Origin: Dromiciops gliroides
Lineage: Eukaryota; Chordata; Mammalia; Microbiotheria; Microbiotheriidae
NCBI RefSeq assembly: GCF_019393635.1
Contig: NC_057861.1
Span: 80,669,327 to 80,733,326, forward strand
Direction of reading: 5' to 3'
DNA: 64,000 bases
Shown: positions 46,290 through 58,942 of the stretch, piece by piece
How positions within the stretch are numbered: the stretch's first letter is position 1
Layout of the letters: each line of letters begins with the position of its first letter
The notes under the pieces: generated by a model
Seen by the model: only the letters and a program-made list of their open reading frames with translations
Database searches by the model: none
What the model was told of the DNA's origin: nothing
Made by a program: the position numbers and the translations under genes

Positions 46290-46939
46290 GGCTGTGGTGA
46301 TCTTATGGGGTGAAAGGATTTCCTCCATGGGATTTGTAGAGAAGTCTGGACTGTAACTTGATGAGAAATGAAGAGATGGCTGTTCTGGTTCTCTTCTTTA
46401 GATGGAGGTTCTAGACTGCCTTCCTTAGAGAATAGCCTTCTCCCCAATGTCCTAGACTGGGGATTTCTCCCAAATGTGGACCAATGTTCCTTAGGCCCCT
46501 GAATCCAGTTATCTTGATTCTAAATCCAGTGTTCTTTCCACTGAATCATGCTGTGATAGGACAGACACCAGCAATCAGAAGACCTGGGTTCTCCAGCCAG
46601 AAATCCTGGCTCTCCCTCTGATTCATTGTATGGGTGTTTTTCAGTTGGACCATCTTTATCCTGGACTCTTATGAGATATTTATTTTTCTGTGACTCAGGA
46701 CAAATCACCTGACTTGAGTCTCAGTTATGTAAAATGAGTTGGATTTACTCAATGATTCCAAAGGTCTTTTCTAGGCCCCAAATCCATGTTCCTATGAGTT
46801 AGTCCAACACCTCCATTTTAGAGATGAGGCCTTTATGGATTATAAACCTGAGATCAGGAGAGACAGACCTAGAGGGGTACTTCAGGGACCTCCATAAAAT
46901 GACTGCTTCAGCCATTTTTAAAAAAAAATAAAAGTATTT

Positions 46940-47080
46940 GGGCAGCTAGGTGGTGCAGTGGATAAAGCATCGGCCCTGGATTCAGGAGGACCTGTGTTCA
47001 AATCCTGCCTCAGACACTGAACACTTACTAGCTGTGTGACCCTGGGCAAGTCACTTAACCCCAATTGCCTCACCAAAAAA
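46940..47080 (+). mobile_element. Short CORE-SINE inside the L1 3' end
   Basis: Complete copy with duplication AAAAGTATTT. Confidence 0.9.
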
Positions 47081-47221
47081 AAAAGTATTTTATTATTTTC
47101 CAGTTACATGTAGAGATAGTTTTTAACATTTGTTTATATAAGACTTCCAATTTCAAATTTTTCTCCCTCCCACACCTCCCTCCCCCCCTTCCCCAAACAG
47201 CAGGCAATCTGATATAGGTTA

Positions 47222-47223
47222 CG

Positions 47224-47266
<43 letters not shown>

Positions 47267-47270
47267 ATAC
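47222..47270 (+). repeat. (TA)n(TATG)n microsatellite in L1 3' UTR
   Basis: Simple repeat. Confidence 0.9.
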
Positions 47271-49263
47271 ATATACAATAACATTAAATATATTTCTGCA
47301 TTGGTCATTTTATAAGAGAAGAATCAGAACTAAAAGGAAAAACCTCAAAGAAGAAAAACAACAGCACCAAAAAGAAAAGAAATAGTATGGTCCAATCAGC
47401 ATCTATATTCCACAGTTCCTTTTTATTTCTGGATTTGGAGAGCCTTTTCCATCATAAATCCTTTGGATCTTTCTTGTACCATTGGATTGGTGAGAAGAAT
47501 CTAGTCTATCAGAGTTGATCAACACATAATGTTGATGATACTGTGTACAATGTTCTCCTGGTTCTTCTCATCTTACTCATCATCAGTTCATGCAAGTCCC
47601 TCCAGGTTTTTCTGAACTCCTCCTGCTCATTGTTTCTTACAGCACAATAAAATTCCATTACATTCATATACCACAACTTGTTCAGCCATTCCCCAATCGA
47701 TGGGCATTCCCTCAATTTCCAATTCCTCACCACCACAAAAAGAGCAGCTATAAATATTTTTGTACATGTGGGTCCTTTTCTCTTTTTTATGATCTCTTTG
47801 GGAAAAAGACCCAAAAGTGGTATTGCTGGGTCAAAGGGTATGCACAGCTTTATAGCCCTTTGGACATAATTCCAAATTGCTCTTCAGAATGGTTGGATAA
47901 GTTCACAGCTCCACCAACAAAGCATTAGTGTTCCAATTTTTCCACAGCTTTTCCTACAGAATTTTGTAGAACTCCTTCACCTATTTTTTCCAAATAGTTT
48001 GTATAATATTGGAATTAATTGTTCTTTAAATGTTTGGTAGAATTCACTTGTAAACCCATCTGGCCCTGGGGATTTTTTCTTATGGAGTTCATTAATGGCT
48101 TGTTCAATTTCTTTTTCTATTATGGGATTATTTAAGGATTTTATTTCCTCTTCAGTTAACCTGGGCAGTTTGTATTTTTGTAAATATTTATCCTTTTCAT
48201 TTAGATTGTCAAATTTACTGGCATACTTCATTGGTGGTAAAATCACCCCTTTCAATTTTGATACTGGTAATTTGGTTTTCTTTCTTTTTTTAAAATCAAA
48301 TTAACCAGTGGTTTATCTATTTTATTGGTTTTTTCATAAAACCATCTCTTAGTTTTATTGATTAATTCTATAGTTTTCTTGCTTTCAATTTTATTAATTT
48401 ATCCTTTAATTTTCAGGATATCTAATTTAGTATTTAATTGGGGATTTCTAATTTGTTCTTTTGCTAGCTTTTTAAGTTGCATTCCCAATTCATTGATCTT
48501 CTCTTTCTCTTTTTCATTCATGTAAGCAGTTAGAGCTATAAAATTTCCCCTAAGCACTGCTTTGGTTGTATCCCATAGATGTTGGTATATTGTCTCATTA
48601 TTGTCATTCTCTTGGATAAAGTTATTGATTGTTTCTATGATTTTTTGTTTGACCCACTCATTCTTTAGATTGAAATTACTTAGTTTCCAATTGATTTTCA
48701 GTCTACCTTTCCATGGCTCTTTATCACATGTAATTTTTATTGCATCATGATCTGAGAAAGATGCATTTATTATCTCTGCCTTTCTACATTTGACTATGAT
48801 GTTTTTGTGCCCTAATACATGGTCAATCATTTGAAAATGTGCCATGTACTGCTGAGAGAAAGGTATATTCCTTTCTATCCCCATTCAATTTTCTCCAGAC
48901 ATCTATCATGTCTAACTTTTCTAGTATTCTATTCACTTTTTTCAAATTTATTTTGTGGCGAGATTTATCTAATTTTTAGAGGGGAAGATTCAGATCCCCA
49001 ACTAGTATAGTATTACTATATTTCCTCTTGCTCAGCCCTTTTTAATATCTCCCACTGATGCTGTGAAGGAGCTCTAGCCCCTCACCTACAGAATGACAGT
49101 GTCTCACTAACATGTTTTGTGGCCACAAGTTCATTGTGTTATCTTCTCCATACAGCATTGTGTTCTCTACTGAGATGTAGTATGGCATGTTTTCTGTGAA
49201 AATATGGAGTCAAGGTTTCTATTCATACATGTGCCAGACCTTCATTCTTCCTTATGTTTTTAG

Positions 49264-49464
49264 CTCTTCCTGGTGAGAGGACTTGAGTTACCAAGTCTTA
49301 TGCTTTCAGTTGTCTACCTGCTCAAGAAGAATATGGTCTTTTCCCCAGTCTCCTGTTGTTAGATAGATGTCTGTCATGGTGCACTGACACTGGACTTCAA
49401 TGGTTTCCTCATCACCTGCCTGTGGGTTGGGGCATCTGGGGCTCTGTCATGAACTGGTCTATAG
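49264..49464 (+). pseudogene. LY6 exon 3 pseudogene (unit C)
   Basis: Sister of 39724-39924, about 91-95 percent alike, with the same one-base frame change plus a TGA in place of the conserved Trp codon and loss of a core cysteine codon (Cys to Tyr). No exons 1-2. Non-functional. Confidence 0.87.
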
Positions 49465-49829
49465 CAGGTTGGTCCCAGCCTTAGGGAGAGCAGGACCCAC
49501 TCCCCAGCCCTTGGAGTCAGCTGGGGAGACACTGAGCTACATCAGATCAGCAACCCAGCAGAAGACCCGGTGGAAATAGAGGCTAGTTGTTGTTATTGTT
49601 TGGACTCCAGCCAACTCAGACTCAGCCTGGATTCCATTTCTGGACCTCCTGGTGGCTTGTTCTCCTGACCTGTTAAAGCTCACAATGTGATAACCATCTG
49701 TAACCTCATTCCACTAAATTCATGAAAGAAGGGACACAACCAAGATAAAAGAACATCAGGGTCCTATGCTCTCTTTGTCTGTATAGATCTGGGTGCTTGC
49801 CCCTGCTTTCCCCAGAGGCCTTAGCAGCT

Positions 49830-50600
49830 TGTCCTCTTTTTCCAATGCCAGAAGGTCTGGAAATTTTACATTCACATGGCATGGGTGTGACTCTCATCAA
49901 GCCAGATTTGGGAGGAAAAGCCAAGTATGTGCTAGTATGACTGGAAAACAGAGTCAGCAAGTCTGGAAAGAGCCCCCACCCAGAGCTGTTCTTTCTTAAG
50001 AAGACCAAAGGGCAACTTAGATGCATGGATGACAAGCTAATAGACTTGAGGGAAGAGCTACATGTCTCCCCTTCCAAGATGGCCAGTGTTACTTTTTTAT
50101 GTTCTTTGTGTAAATCAAATGTGTTGTTATAGCAACATCCTTGTAGTTCTGCTTCCTGGGGCTGCTATGAATAGCCCTTCTATGAGAGATCATAAAATGT
50201 TAGAGTTGGGAGAGCTCTTAGAGAACAAGAATAGCAATCAGATTTATACTGGGTTGTAAGGTTTACCAAGGGCTAGATGAAGAAATGGCTTTGAAGGCAG
50301 AAGACCTGGCTTCCCATTCTGCCTCTGGCACATCCTTGTTGTGCCCTTAGACATGCCTCTCTCAGTGTTCTTGGAAACTCCCTAAAGCTCTAAGTTGTAG
50401 GAAAGGTGCTGACCTGCACTGATAGAGAGGGGAGGAGTTCCCTGGCCCAATGGAATTACAGACATATTCTTCTCCCTGTCCTAAGATACTGGTGAGCTGG
50501 AGGGGAGCTTGGATGTTATCTTTTGTAAACCATTCATTTTACCTAATGTCCTTGTAGAAAGTCTTAGGCCCAGAATCAGGGGGCTGAGGTTCCCAGCCTG
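49830..50600. other. Non-coding LY6-unit DNA, unit C
   Basis: Aligns with 24230-25200 and 40290-41000. No gene seen. Ends at the unit C boundary. Confidence 0.65.
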
Positions 50601-50929
50601 GGCATTACTAGAGTACTAGTTTAAAGACCTCATATTATATATGAGACAACCAAGGCCTAGAGAGACTCAATGATGTGCCCAAAGTTCTTCCAGTCATTAA
50701 ATGCCAAAGTCTGGGATTGGAACCCAGATCTTCTGACTTCCTGTTCAACTCTACTTCCTCATACACACCCATTCTTTTCCTAACTGCCTTACTTCAGTGG
50801 AGGGTACCTCTATTATTCTTTTTTTTTTTCCTGAGGTTTTATCAGTGATTTGAATGAAATCCTTCCCTCTTAACCTTCTCCTTCTAATTTCCCCATATTT
50901 GAGTACATCACCATCTGCCTGGGCCCCTA

Positions 50930-51662
50930 GGTTTTAGCAATATCTCTCCCAACTTTCCCTTTTTCTGTACTCTCTGCGCAACTGCCCTATTTCAGGCCCT
51001 TCCCACCTCTTGCTTAGACTCTGATAGCAGCCTTCTCATTGGCCTCTTGGCCACCAGCTTGAGCCCTCTCTAAACTTTGCTCCACATGGTTACCATATTG
51101 GCATTCCTAAAGCCCAAATTTGAATATGTCTCTCTCCTGCTAAACAATCTTTGGCGACTCTCTATCATCTCTAGGATCAGATGCCAATTCCTCCTTCATC
51201 ATCTGCTCAAGTCTTTACTTCTGTGCTGATTACATATCCCTTTACCCTGTGTACATTATTTCCAGCCACAGTGGCCTCTGTGCTGCTCTTTTGACCGGGT
51301 CCTATTTCTCCTGCCTCCATGGCTTGGTCTATCCCCCATGTCAGGAATGCCTCCCTCCCCTTATGCCTTGGAACCCCAAGCTTTCTTTAAGTGTTCCCTC
51401 AAGTCCTCCCTTCTTCAAGAGCCTCACCTAGTGGTTAAAACTTCCTCTCTTGTGTCTGTATGAGTGTGTTTATATGTGTGTTTGTGTATGTATGTGTGTG
51501 TATATATAAAATACCGAATATTGAATATTTTTATTTCTTTGATCACATTGAATCCCCTCTAGGAAAATGTCAACTCCTTGAGGGCAGGCAAGAAATTACT
51601 GTTTTCTCTGTTACCCCAGTGTTTACCAGAGTGCCTGGCATATCACGGGTGCTTAATAAATG
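50930..51662 (+). mobile_element. L2 LINE 3' part
   Basis: Plus-strand L2 landmarks: CTCTCTCCTGCTAAACAATCT, GATCAGATGCCAATTCCT, a GCCACAGTGGCCTC block and the AGTGCCTGGCATA...TTAATAAATG end. Confidence 0.75.
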
Positions 51663-51810
51663 TTTTTTTTTTTTTTGTGAGGCAATTGGGGTTAAATGAC
51701 TTGCCCAGGGTCACACAGCTAGTAAGTGTTAAGTGGCTGAGGCTGGATTTGAACTCAGGTCCTTCTGAGTCCAGGGCCAGTGCTTTATCCACTGTACCAT
51801 CTAGCTGTCC
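51663..51810 (-). mobile_element. Short CORE-SINE at the L2 end
   Basis: Duplication ATAAATGTTTTTT on both sides. Confidence 0.88.
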
Positions 51811-52514
51811 CTATAAATGTTTTTTAAACTGGATTAACTTATAGATATTTTCTCTTCCAACTCCTTTTCTGTCCCCTCACCCCTAGTCTTTGATCCTTCA
51901 ATTAAGGTTACATAGAATATTTTTCATTTATCTCAGTGTTTTCATCTAGGATAATAAGACTCAAATTGTATGACATTCTGAAAAGTCTTCTGACTCAAGT
52001 CAGAATATTCATGTTCAAATGACACCTCTGATGTATCTTCACTGGGTGATCATGGACCCTATTCATCTATTTTATGAGGGAGGAGGTTGACTGATTGGCC
52101 TCTGAGGTCTCAATTGGCCATAGATCTATGATCCTATGTGGTCCACTCAGGTTTTGTGAGGGTCAGTTGAGGTCATGAATGTAAAAGATCATTGGGAAAT
52201 ACAAATGAAAATATCTTTATTCTAATTATTACAATGTAGTGTGTTCATTATTGTCTCTATCTGTAATGCTTGAAGGTCTCTATGAACTCATAAGTAGTCA
52301 GCGTGCCAGGTACCAAGTCTTTATCTCCATATGGAAACTCAGGGCTGGTCCTTGATCCTTGGTCCTTGGTCCTTGGTATGATTTAGCTGTCTTTGTTGAC
52401 CCCTTATGACCTCTCATGAGCCTTCTGATGAGACCCAATCCTAATTTTCTTGATGTGTTCCAGCCCCAGGTGTTCATTGCTCTTAGGAAGGGCCTAGGAA
52501 AGAGCTGCATTATG
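51811..52514. other. Intergenic, nothing recognised
   Basis: No gene. A short GGTCCTTG tandem occurs near 52340-52376. Confidence 0.5.
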
Positions 52515-52520
52515 AGGTGT

Positions 52521-53040
52521 GGTAAAAAAAAAATGAAAGTTTTTTAACAGTCGGTTAGGATAACTGAAAGACTCCAGTTTTTGAAGGACCACCCTTTTGG
52601 GGAGGAGACCAACAGTCCGCCTGCTGCGCACATCAGACTGCCTGCTACGCACTCGACTTCCGGGGGGAGAGAACGGAAGTAGGGCTTTTTCCTGCTCTGC
52701 GGGTCTCCTGGCTGCGCTGGACAGACAGACGTGGACTGGAGTTTGACTCGGCCCGGCTCTCGGTTAACAGCACGCGCTTGACTCAGTCTCTCTCCCCAAA
52801 AGTGGCCTTGGGTTTTTGGTGAGTTTTATACAGAATATAGACTAAGCCTAGACTTAAGATGATTTGTATTGTATTTCTACTTTCCTATCCTTCTAATCAA
52901 CATCACCTTGTGACTACCATACAATAAAGGCTCTATCTAGAAAACCAGAAGCTTCTTCCATTTACTAGTCTGGGAGATAAATTAAGGGAAAGGTTAAGTA
53001 GGGGAGATTTATGATCTAATATTTATCTTTTTATCTCACA
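52521..53040 (+). mobile_element. Solo LTR, betaretrovirus-like (ERVK type)
   Basis: About 520 bp from TGGTAAAA to TCTCACA, flanked by the 6-bp near-duplication GAGG(T/G)G. CpG-rich first half and an AATAAAGG signal near 52924. Retained CpGs suggest moderate age. No internal region nearby. Confidence 0.62.
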
Positions 53041-53419
53041 GAGGGGATGGGAAGCCACATGGTCCATTACCTTTCATTCCATCAGCCCATTAACACCTTC
53101 TAGTCCTATCCCCCTTTAATACACACATAGAAATCAGATGCAGAATAGGAAGGGATAAAGAGTCCTCAAGTAGGAGTTAGTAGACTTGGATTCTTGTCTG
53201 GGGCTGATGTTGACTTGTTGTATAACCTTGATCGAGTCTGTTTCCTTCTCTGGAACTCAGTTTCCTCAATAATTCAGGAGAGAGATGTCAAAGGCCCTTT
53301 CCTGCTCTTAATGTCTTTGGTTCTAGAGGGGTCATTAATACACTCAACTCCTGTGAAATGGTTAATGCAAAGATGAACACACACACACAGACAAACATAC
53401 CCAATATGCCCAATCAATT

Positions 53420-53850
53420 GTACCTTTACAACATCTCTCACATCTGTCTCCTTCTCTCCACTTACCTTCATTTAGACTGTCATCACCCAATTGTTTTAGC
53501 CAAATTGGACCTAACTGTTCCCTTAACTCAGTATTCCATGTCCTGCCTTCATGCCTTGAGTCCTCTTGTACTTGGAGGGCTCTTGTACTTCCTCCAGATC
53601 TCTTTCCCTCAGTCTTTATCTTCCTTTAGGGTTCAATTCTGGTGCCATTATCTATGGGAAATCCTCCTTGTCAATTCTTTCTCTCTTCTCAAATGACCAT
53701 ATAAATAAGCTCCTTATCTGTGTCCACAGAAGTTGTGTCCTTGAAAACTCAGGCTTTTTCTGTATTTTTGTCTTTGTACTTTCAGTGTCTAGCAGAGTGC
53801 CTTGCACATGCTAGGTACTTAATAAACATTTATTGAATTTCATCACTCAC
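53420..53850 (+). mobile_element. L2 3' end
   Basis: AGCAGAGTGCCTTGCACAT and TTAATAAACATTTATTGAA end, preceded by decayed L2 body. Confidence 0.7.
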
Positions 53851-54865
53851 TCTAGAAAGGGACCTTAGAAATTTTCTAGTCTGACCACCTTATTTAATAG
53901 AAAAGAGCTTAGTTAGAGACCAAGTATCAGGCAAGACAAGTGTGGATGGGGGATTTCTAGACTTGCTTTTTGTCCACTGAACCCCTCCATGCTTACACAT
54001 TTAAAATCTTGTCATCACTAATAACAGATTGAGCCTTAGCCCCTGGCAGAAACTGAGTCCCAACTCTGGACCTAATCTGAGCCATGATTCTATTGACAGA
54101 CTGAGCCCTAAACTTGATTTTAGATGAAGTCTTATCCTTGATCATTGGGTCTTGCCCTTCTGACTAGATGATTCCCTGACTATGGCACCTATGCCTTTAG
54201 GATTAAGCAGATCAATACTATTTTCTCCTCCATGTTGATAACCCTTTCAAACACTAGAATACTATTACACTGTTTCAGTCCTTCCCATCTCAACTCATCC
54301 AACATGTTTTTTTTTTTCTCCAGGCTAAAGCCTTCTTATGATTCTTAAGTGGCATAAACTCAAGGCTCTTCATCATCTTAGTTGGCCTTCTCTCTGTGTC
54401 ATTGCCATTGACTTGCTGTGGGATCTTTAATAAATCTATTTCCCTCTCTGGCATTTATCTCCCTCTTCTGTCAAATGGGAATAATAATCTCTGGGGCAGA
54501 ATATCTCATGTAGGGGTTTGTTAGGAACAGATGGGATCATATAAAATGATAAGGCTTGGGGAATTAAGTCCATCACCTCATTGATCAGAGATCTTCAGTC
54601 TTTCAAAACTGTTTTTTACAATGTCCTTGTTATTGTATATTGTTGTTTGGGTGATAGGTGTGGCTCTGAGAATGCAAACTCCCAAGGTTCTGCCTTCCTA
54701 TTTCCTGAGCTATGTTTACATAGACATGTTGCCATGTACACACTAAGGGCTGAATATTCCTATAGGAGGTGTGAGGTCAGACTTCTAGATAACTCTGATG
54801 TACTTGTTAGCTATGAGATACACTGAGTCACTCTTCCTTGCTTAGGGCCTCCACTCATTTACTAA
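53851..54865. other. Intergenic, nothing recognised
   Basis: Possible old L2 remnants near 54270-54400; no gene. Confidence 0.45.
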
Positions 54866-54869
54866 ATAT

Positions 54870-55110
54870 TAATAAAAGTGTGGAAAGGCCTGTGACCTGG
54901 AGTCCAGAGACCTGAGTTCAAATGCAGCCTATTCTACTAATTCACTGTGAAACCTTGGACAAGTCATTTCACATTTTCCTCAACTGTAAAATGGAGATAA
55001 TAACAGTACCTGTCTTCTAGGGTTGCTGTGAGAATCAAATGAGAGAATAGTTGTAAAAAGTGTTTAGCACAGTGTCTGCTACATAGTAAATGGCATATAA
55101 ATGTTTGTCT
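54870..55110 (+). mobile_element. MIR-type SINE
   Basis: GACCTGAGTTCAAAT, CTGTAAAATGGAGATAATAA and AGTGTCTGCTACATAGTAAATG landmarks. Confidence 0.7.
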
Positions 55111-55204
55111 CTTTCCCTTTTCCTTCCAAACTGAATATCTTGAAATGGGAAAGAACATGTCAGTAGCAGACGATGTGCCACCTGATCCATCAATAGCAAA
55201 TCTG

Positions 55205-55345
55205 CAGGAACGGCTGGATGTTGTGGTGGATAGAACACTGGGCCTGGAGTCGGGAGGCCCTGAGTCCAAATCTGACTTCAGATTCTTACTAGTTGTGTGA
55301 TCCTGGGCAAGTCACTTAGCCAAGATTTCCTCTTAAAAAAAAGAC
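55205..55345 (+). mobile_element. Diverged short CORE-SINE
   Basis: Head and CORE recognisable with many substitutions; A8 tail. Confidence 0.7.
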
Positions 55346-55774
55346 AACAACTCCAAAATAGCAAGTCTGGGCTCTTCCTTTTACCTGTCTCATGACCTCA
55401 CAGCTCCAGTTCCTCTTCTTTGCTGTCATTATACTCATCCTCCAAGGATAGTTAATTGGGATCTTGTCTTTTCCCTGATTAAGCTCTTGGAGAGAGTATA
55501 ATCTGTGCAACATGTCTTTGTTTTCCAACAGTCCTTAAGTATTTGTTGAATGAACAAATAGGATTGTGGAAGGGATCATTGAACCTGAGCCAGAGGTACC
55601 AAGGGAGCTAATGTGATCCAGGGTCAAAAGAATGCCTTTAACTTCCATAATACTTTCCATAATGCCTGCTCTCTAGAGTTCTAGACTCTCATTTTTTCTC
55701 TTTTAATTTTTTCTCTCATTTGTTTTTAATGTACATACCAATATGGTTTTGCTTCTTAGAATTTTGTATTTGCA

Positions 55775-56035
55775 AGTAATCATACTAGCTAGCATTTATG
55801 TAGTGCTTTCTGTTTGCAAAACACTTTACAAATGTGATCTCATTTTATCCTCATAACCACCCTGGAGGTTAGGTGTTATTATTATCTTCATTTTACAGTT
55901 GAAGAAATTGAGGCAGGCCAAGGCTAAGCTACTTTCCTAGCATCATACAGGTAGTCAGTGTCTGAGGCTGGATTTGAATTCAAGTTTTCTTAATTCCAGA
56001 TTCAGCACTCTAGCCACTAGGTCCATAGCTTTCCT
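55775..56035 (-). mobile_element. MIR/Ther-type CORE-SINE
   Basis: GCATTTATGTAGTGCTT, ATCTCATTTTATCCTCATAA and TCTGAGGCTGGATTTGAA landmarks on the reverse strand. Confidence 0.7.
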
Positions 56036-56044
56036 ATCGACCTC

Positions 56045-56340
56045 TTTCTAGAGAATACCTCAACAGTCATTTTCTTGGCAATCAACAATTGGAATGTATC
56101 CCATCAATGCTGGTTGTCTTTTTTTAACTTTCATCCTGAAAAGCAGCTGAGAAGGTCTCCCTGTCTTTACCCCATAATAATTTCAAAGACAGAGTATACA
56201 CCTGATTCTTGACAGCTCCATAGCCTTGGGCATCCTGGAGGAGAACCTTGATGTTCTCATTGTTAGTTAACCTTGAATAAAAATGGGATTTTTTTTCTGA
56301 TGCCCTCATCCTTCTCCATCAATTTCTGGGCCCAAAGATC
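56045..56340. repeat. Unnamed repeat, copy 1
   Basis: Diverged direct copy of 62960-63420 (shared AGTCATTTTCTTGGCA, AAAGCAGCTGA and AGTATACACCTG). I do not recognise the family. It lacks the simple-repeat insert present in copy 2. Confidence 0.7.
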
Positions 56341-56627
56341 CCTATCTCTATGGCTAATGTAGTTTCTTAATCACTATGTTTTTAGGAGGCTGGGAGGCCT
56401 CTTGATAGACACCAACCAGATTCTGATGTTTCTAGGGAAGGACAAAAAGAACCATAGAGATTATTGTTAGAGAGAAGACCCCAATATTGAGTGTGGTTAT
56501 TCTATCTGTGGTCAGAGTTGGATTACTGGGTTTCATGAATGAAAATTTTTATTGCCTTTACTTCACTCTCTAACCATAAAGTGCTCAAGGTGCTGAAGTC
56601 TTTCAGGGCATTTTTTGCGAGCAAGTT

Positions 56628-56774
56628 GGTTTTTTTTTTTTTTTGAAGGCAATGGGGGTTAAGTGACTTGCCCAGGGTCACACAGCTAGTGTCAAGTGTC
56701 TGAGGCCGGATTTGAACTCAGGTCCTCCTGAATCCAGGGCCGGTGCTTTATCCACTGCGCCATCTAGCTGCCCA
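56628..56774 (-). mobile_element. Short CORE-SINE
   Basis: Duplication GCAAGTTGG on both sides; small CORE deletion. Confidence 0.88.
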
Positions 56775-57164
56775 GCAAGTTGGAAAGATAACCACAATTA
56801 CCTGCAGGGATACTATGCTGTCAGGTCTGGGAAGAGCTTTACACACATACAGCATACATCATACATACATCTTCCCACTGAAGTCAGCAATAGATAATAT
56901 TATTTCCATTTTACAGATGGGGAAAGTGAAAGTGACAAAATTTCACACCTTGCCTAAGCTTAAATTATTGCTAAAGGCCTGAGGTTTTCCTGATTGCGAG
57001 TCCAGCCCTTTATTCACCATGTCAACCAGTGGACTGATGAAAACTAGATGAACAGTTAGGTAGATTAAGACTTGATTGAATGAATGAATCTAAATAGTGG
57101 TTGTCAACAGGTCAATGTCAACATGAGAGGGAAATTTCCCTCTATGTATAAAATATTAATTTTG

Positions 57165-57700
57165 ATAGTAATAAATAATAGTAATAATTAGTATTTATAT
57201 AGCACCTTCTATGTGCCAGATATCAAGCTAAATATTTTACAAGTATTATCTCATTTGATCCTCACAACAACCCTGTAAGATTTTTTTTTTTTGCAGGGCA
57301 ATGAAGGTTAAGTGACTTGCCCAGGGTCACACAGCTAATAAATGTCAAGTGTCTGAGGCTGGATTTGAACTCAGGTCCCCCTGAATCCAGGGCAGTGTTT
57401 TATCCACTGCACCACCTAGCTGTCCCCAAGATTTTTGTAGTTGTTCAGTCATGTCTGATTCTCTGTGACCCTATTTTGGGCTTTTCTTGGCAGAGATACT
57501 GCAGTGGTTTGCCATTTCCTTCTCCAACTCATTTTACAAATGAGGAACTAAAGCAAACAGGGTGAGGTGACTTGCCCTTAGTCACACAGCTAGTAAAGTG
57601 TCTGGGGCTGAATTTGAACTCTAGGAGTCTTCCTGACTTTAGGCCCAATACTCTTTCCACTGTGCCACCTAGTGGCCCTTTATTATTTGTTAAAATACTT
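57165..57700 (-). mobile_element. Nested SINE cluster
   Basis: A MIR-type start (57165-57275) is followed by a short CORE-SINE (57278-57426, duplication TAAGATTTTT) and then a CORE-SINE with RTE-like tail (57427-57680, GTTCAGTCATGTCTGATTC). All on the reverse strand. Confidence 0.75.
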
Positions 57701-58074
57701 TAGAACTATCATTTCCTTTGATCCTCATATTATAGTTGGGAAAACTGAGGTCAGCATAGGTTAAGTGACTTCCTTAAGAACAAACAGATAATAGATGTTG
57801 GAGGCTTGATTCTTCCTGAAACCAAGCCCAGTGCTCTATCTACTGCCTCAGCTAGCTGCTTGGTGGCTCTGCTATGAAAGCAGAGCATGAGTGCTGACAA
57901 ATCCTAAAAAGATGGAAAGGTTTTCAGTATGAGCCAGCAATGGACTCTTTGTAGATACCTGTCCCCTGAGGGCCAACCTTGCTAAATTGGAAGAGACTTA
58001 TTATCTATAGATAGGCTCTAAGGTGGTGAATTATTCAGGCCACCCACTAAGTTGTAGAAGGATTGAGATTCTCA

Positions 58075-58178
58075 ATCACACAGCTGGTAAGTGTCAAGTG
58101 TCTGACGTTGGATTTTAACTCAGGTCCTCCTGACTCCAGGGCAGGTGCTTTATCCACTGTGCCACCTAGCTGACCCCA
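58075..58178 (-). mobile_element. Partial short CORE-SINE
   Basis: 5' two-thirds of the element only, without tail or clear duplications. Confidence 0.75.
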
Positions 58179-58942
58179 AGAGAGATTAAAAAGATTTCAA
58201 GAAGGCTCAAATGATGGGTAGACTCCAGAATAGTGAAATTTAATAAGGAGGTAAATATAAAAGTCCTACACCTGAATGCAAAGAACAAATTGTACTAATG
58301 TCTCATAAAAGGAATTTGGTAGGACTCTTTCTTCACTTATTTTTTCAAATAATTTATATAGCATTGGGATTAATTGTTCTTTAAATGTTCAGTAGAAGTT
58401 ACTTGTGAATCCATCTGGTCCTGAGGAATATTTTCTTAGGAAGTTCATTGATGGCTTGTTCAATTTCCTTTTTCTAAAATTTGGTTATTTAAATATATTA
58501 TTTCTTTTTTTGTCAATCTGGGTAATTTATATTTTTGTAGATATTTAGCCATTGAATTTAGATTGTCAAATTTATTGTCATATAATTGGGAAAAATAGTT
58601 CCTAATAATTGTCTTAATTTCCTCTTCATTGGTAGTGAGTTTACCTCTTTCATTTTTGATACTAGTAATTTTGTTTTTTTCTTTCCTTTTTTGGGGGATC
58701 AAATTAACCAGTACTTTATCTATTTTATTGTTTTCTCATAAAATTAGCTTCTAGTTTTATTTATTAATTCAATGATTTTCTTACTTTCAATTTTATTAAT
58801 CTCTCCTTTGGTTTTCAGGATTTCCAATTTGGTGTTTAGTTGGGGATTTTTAATTTGTTCATTTTCTAATCTTTTTAGTTGCATGCCCAACTAATTGATC
58901 TGCTTTTTCTCTATTTTATTGATGTAAGCAGTTAGGGATATA

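Larger units (their letters stand above)
46915..49032 (-). mobile_element. L1 with internally deleted ORF2
   Basis: Minus-strand L1 in unit C, flanked by TCAGCC(A/C)TTTTTAA. Reading from the 5' side: end of the endonuclease and linker (48399-48884, e.g. FSDHDAIKIT, KIIETINNF-like), start of the RT ([20 protein letters not shown] at about 48050-48130). At about 47960 it jumps to the C-terminus (AALFVVVRNWKLRECPSIGE, MEFYCAVRNNE). The RT catalytic centre is deleted. Open stretches of 100-160 codons survive, so it is fairly young. Confidence 0.88.
44895..50600 (+). repeat. LY6 duplication unit C (partial)
   Basis: Direct copy of 37344-41000 of unit B, interrupted by the L1 at 46915-49032 and ending near 50600, where it passes into unique sequence. 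Confidence 0.8.

Noticed and set aside
47590-48304. Plus-strand open frames of 63-112 codons
   Set aside because: Antisense shadows of the minus-strand L1 ORF2.
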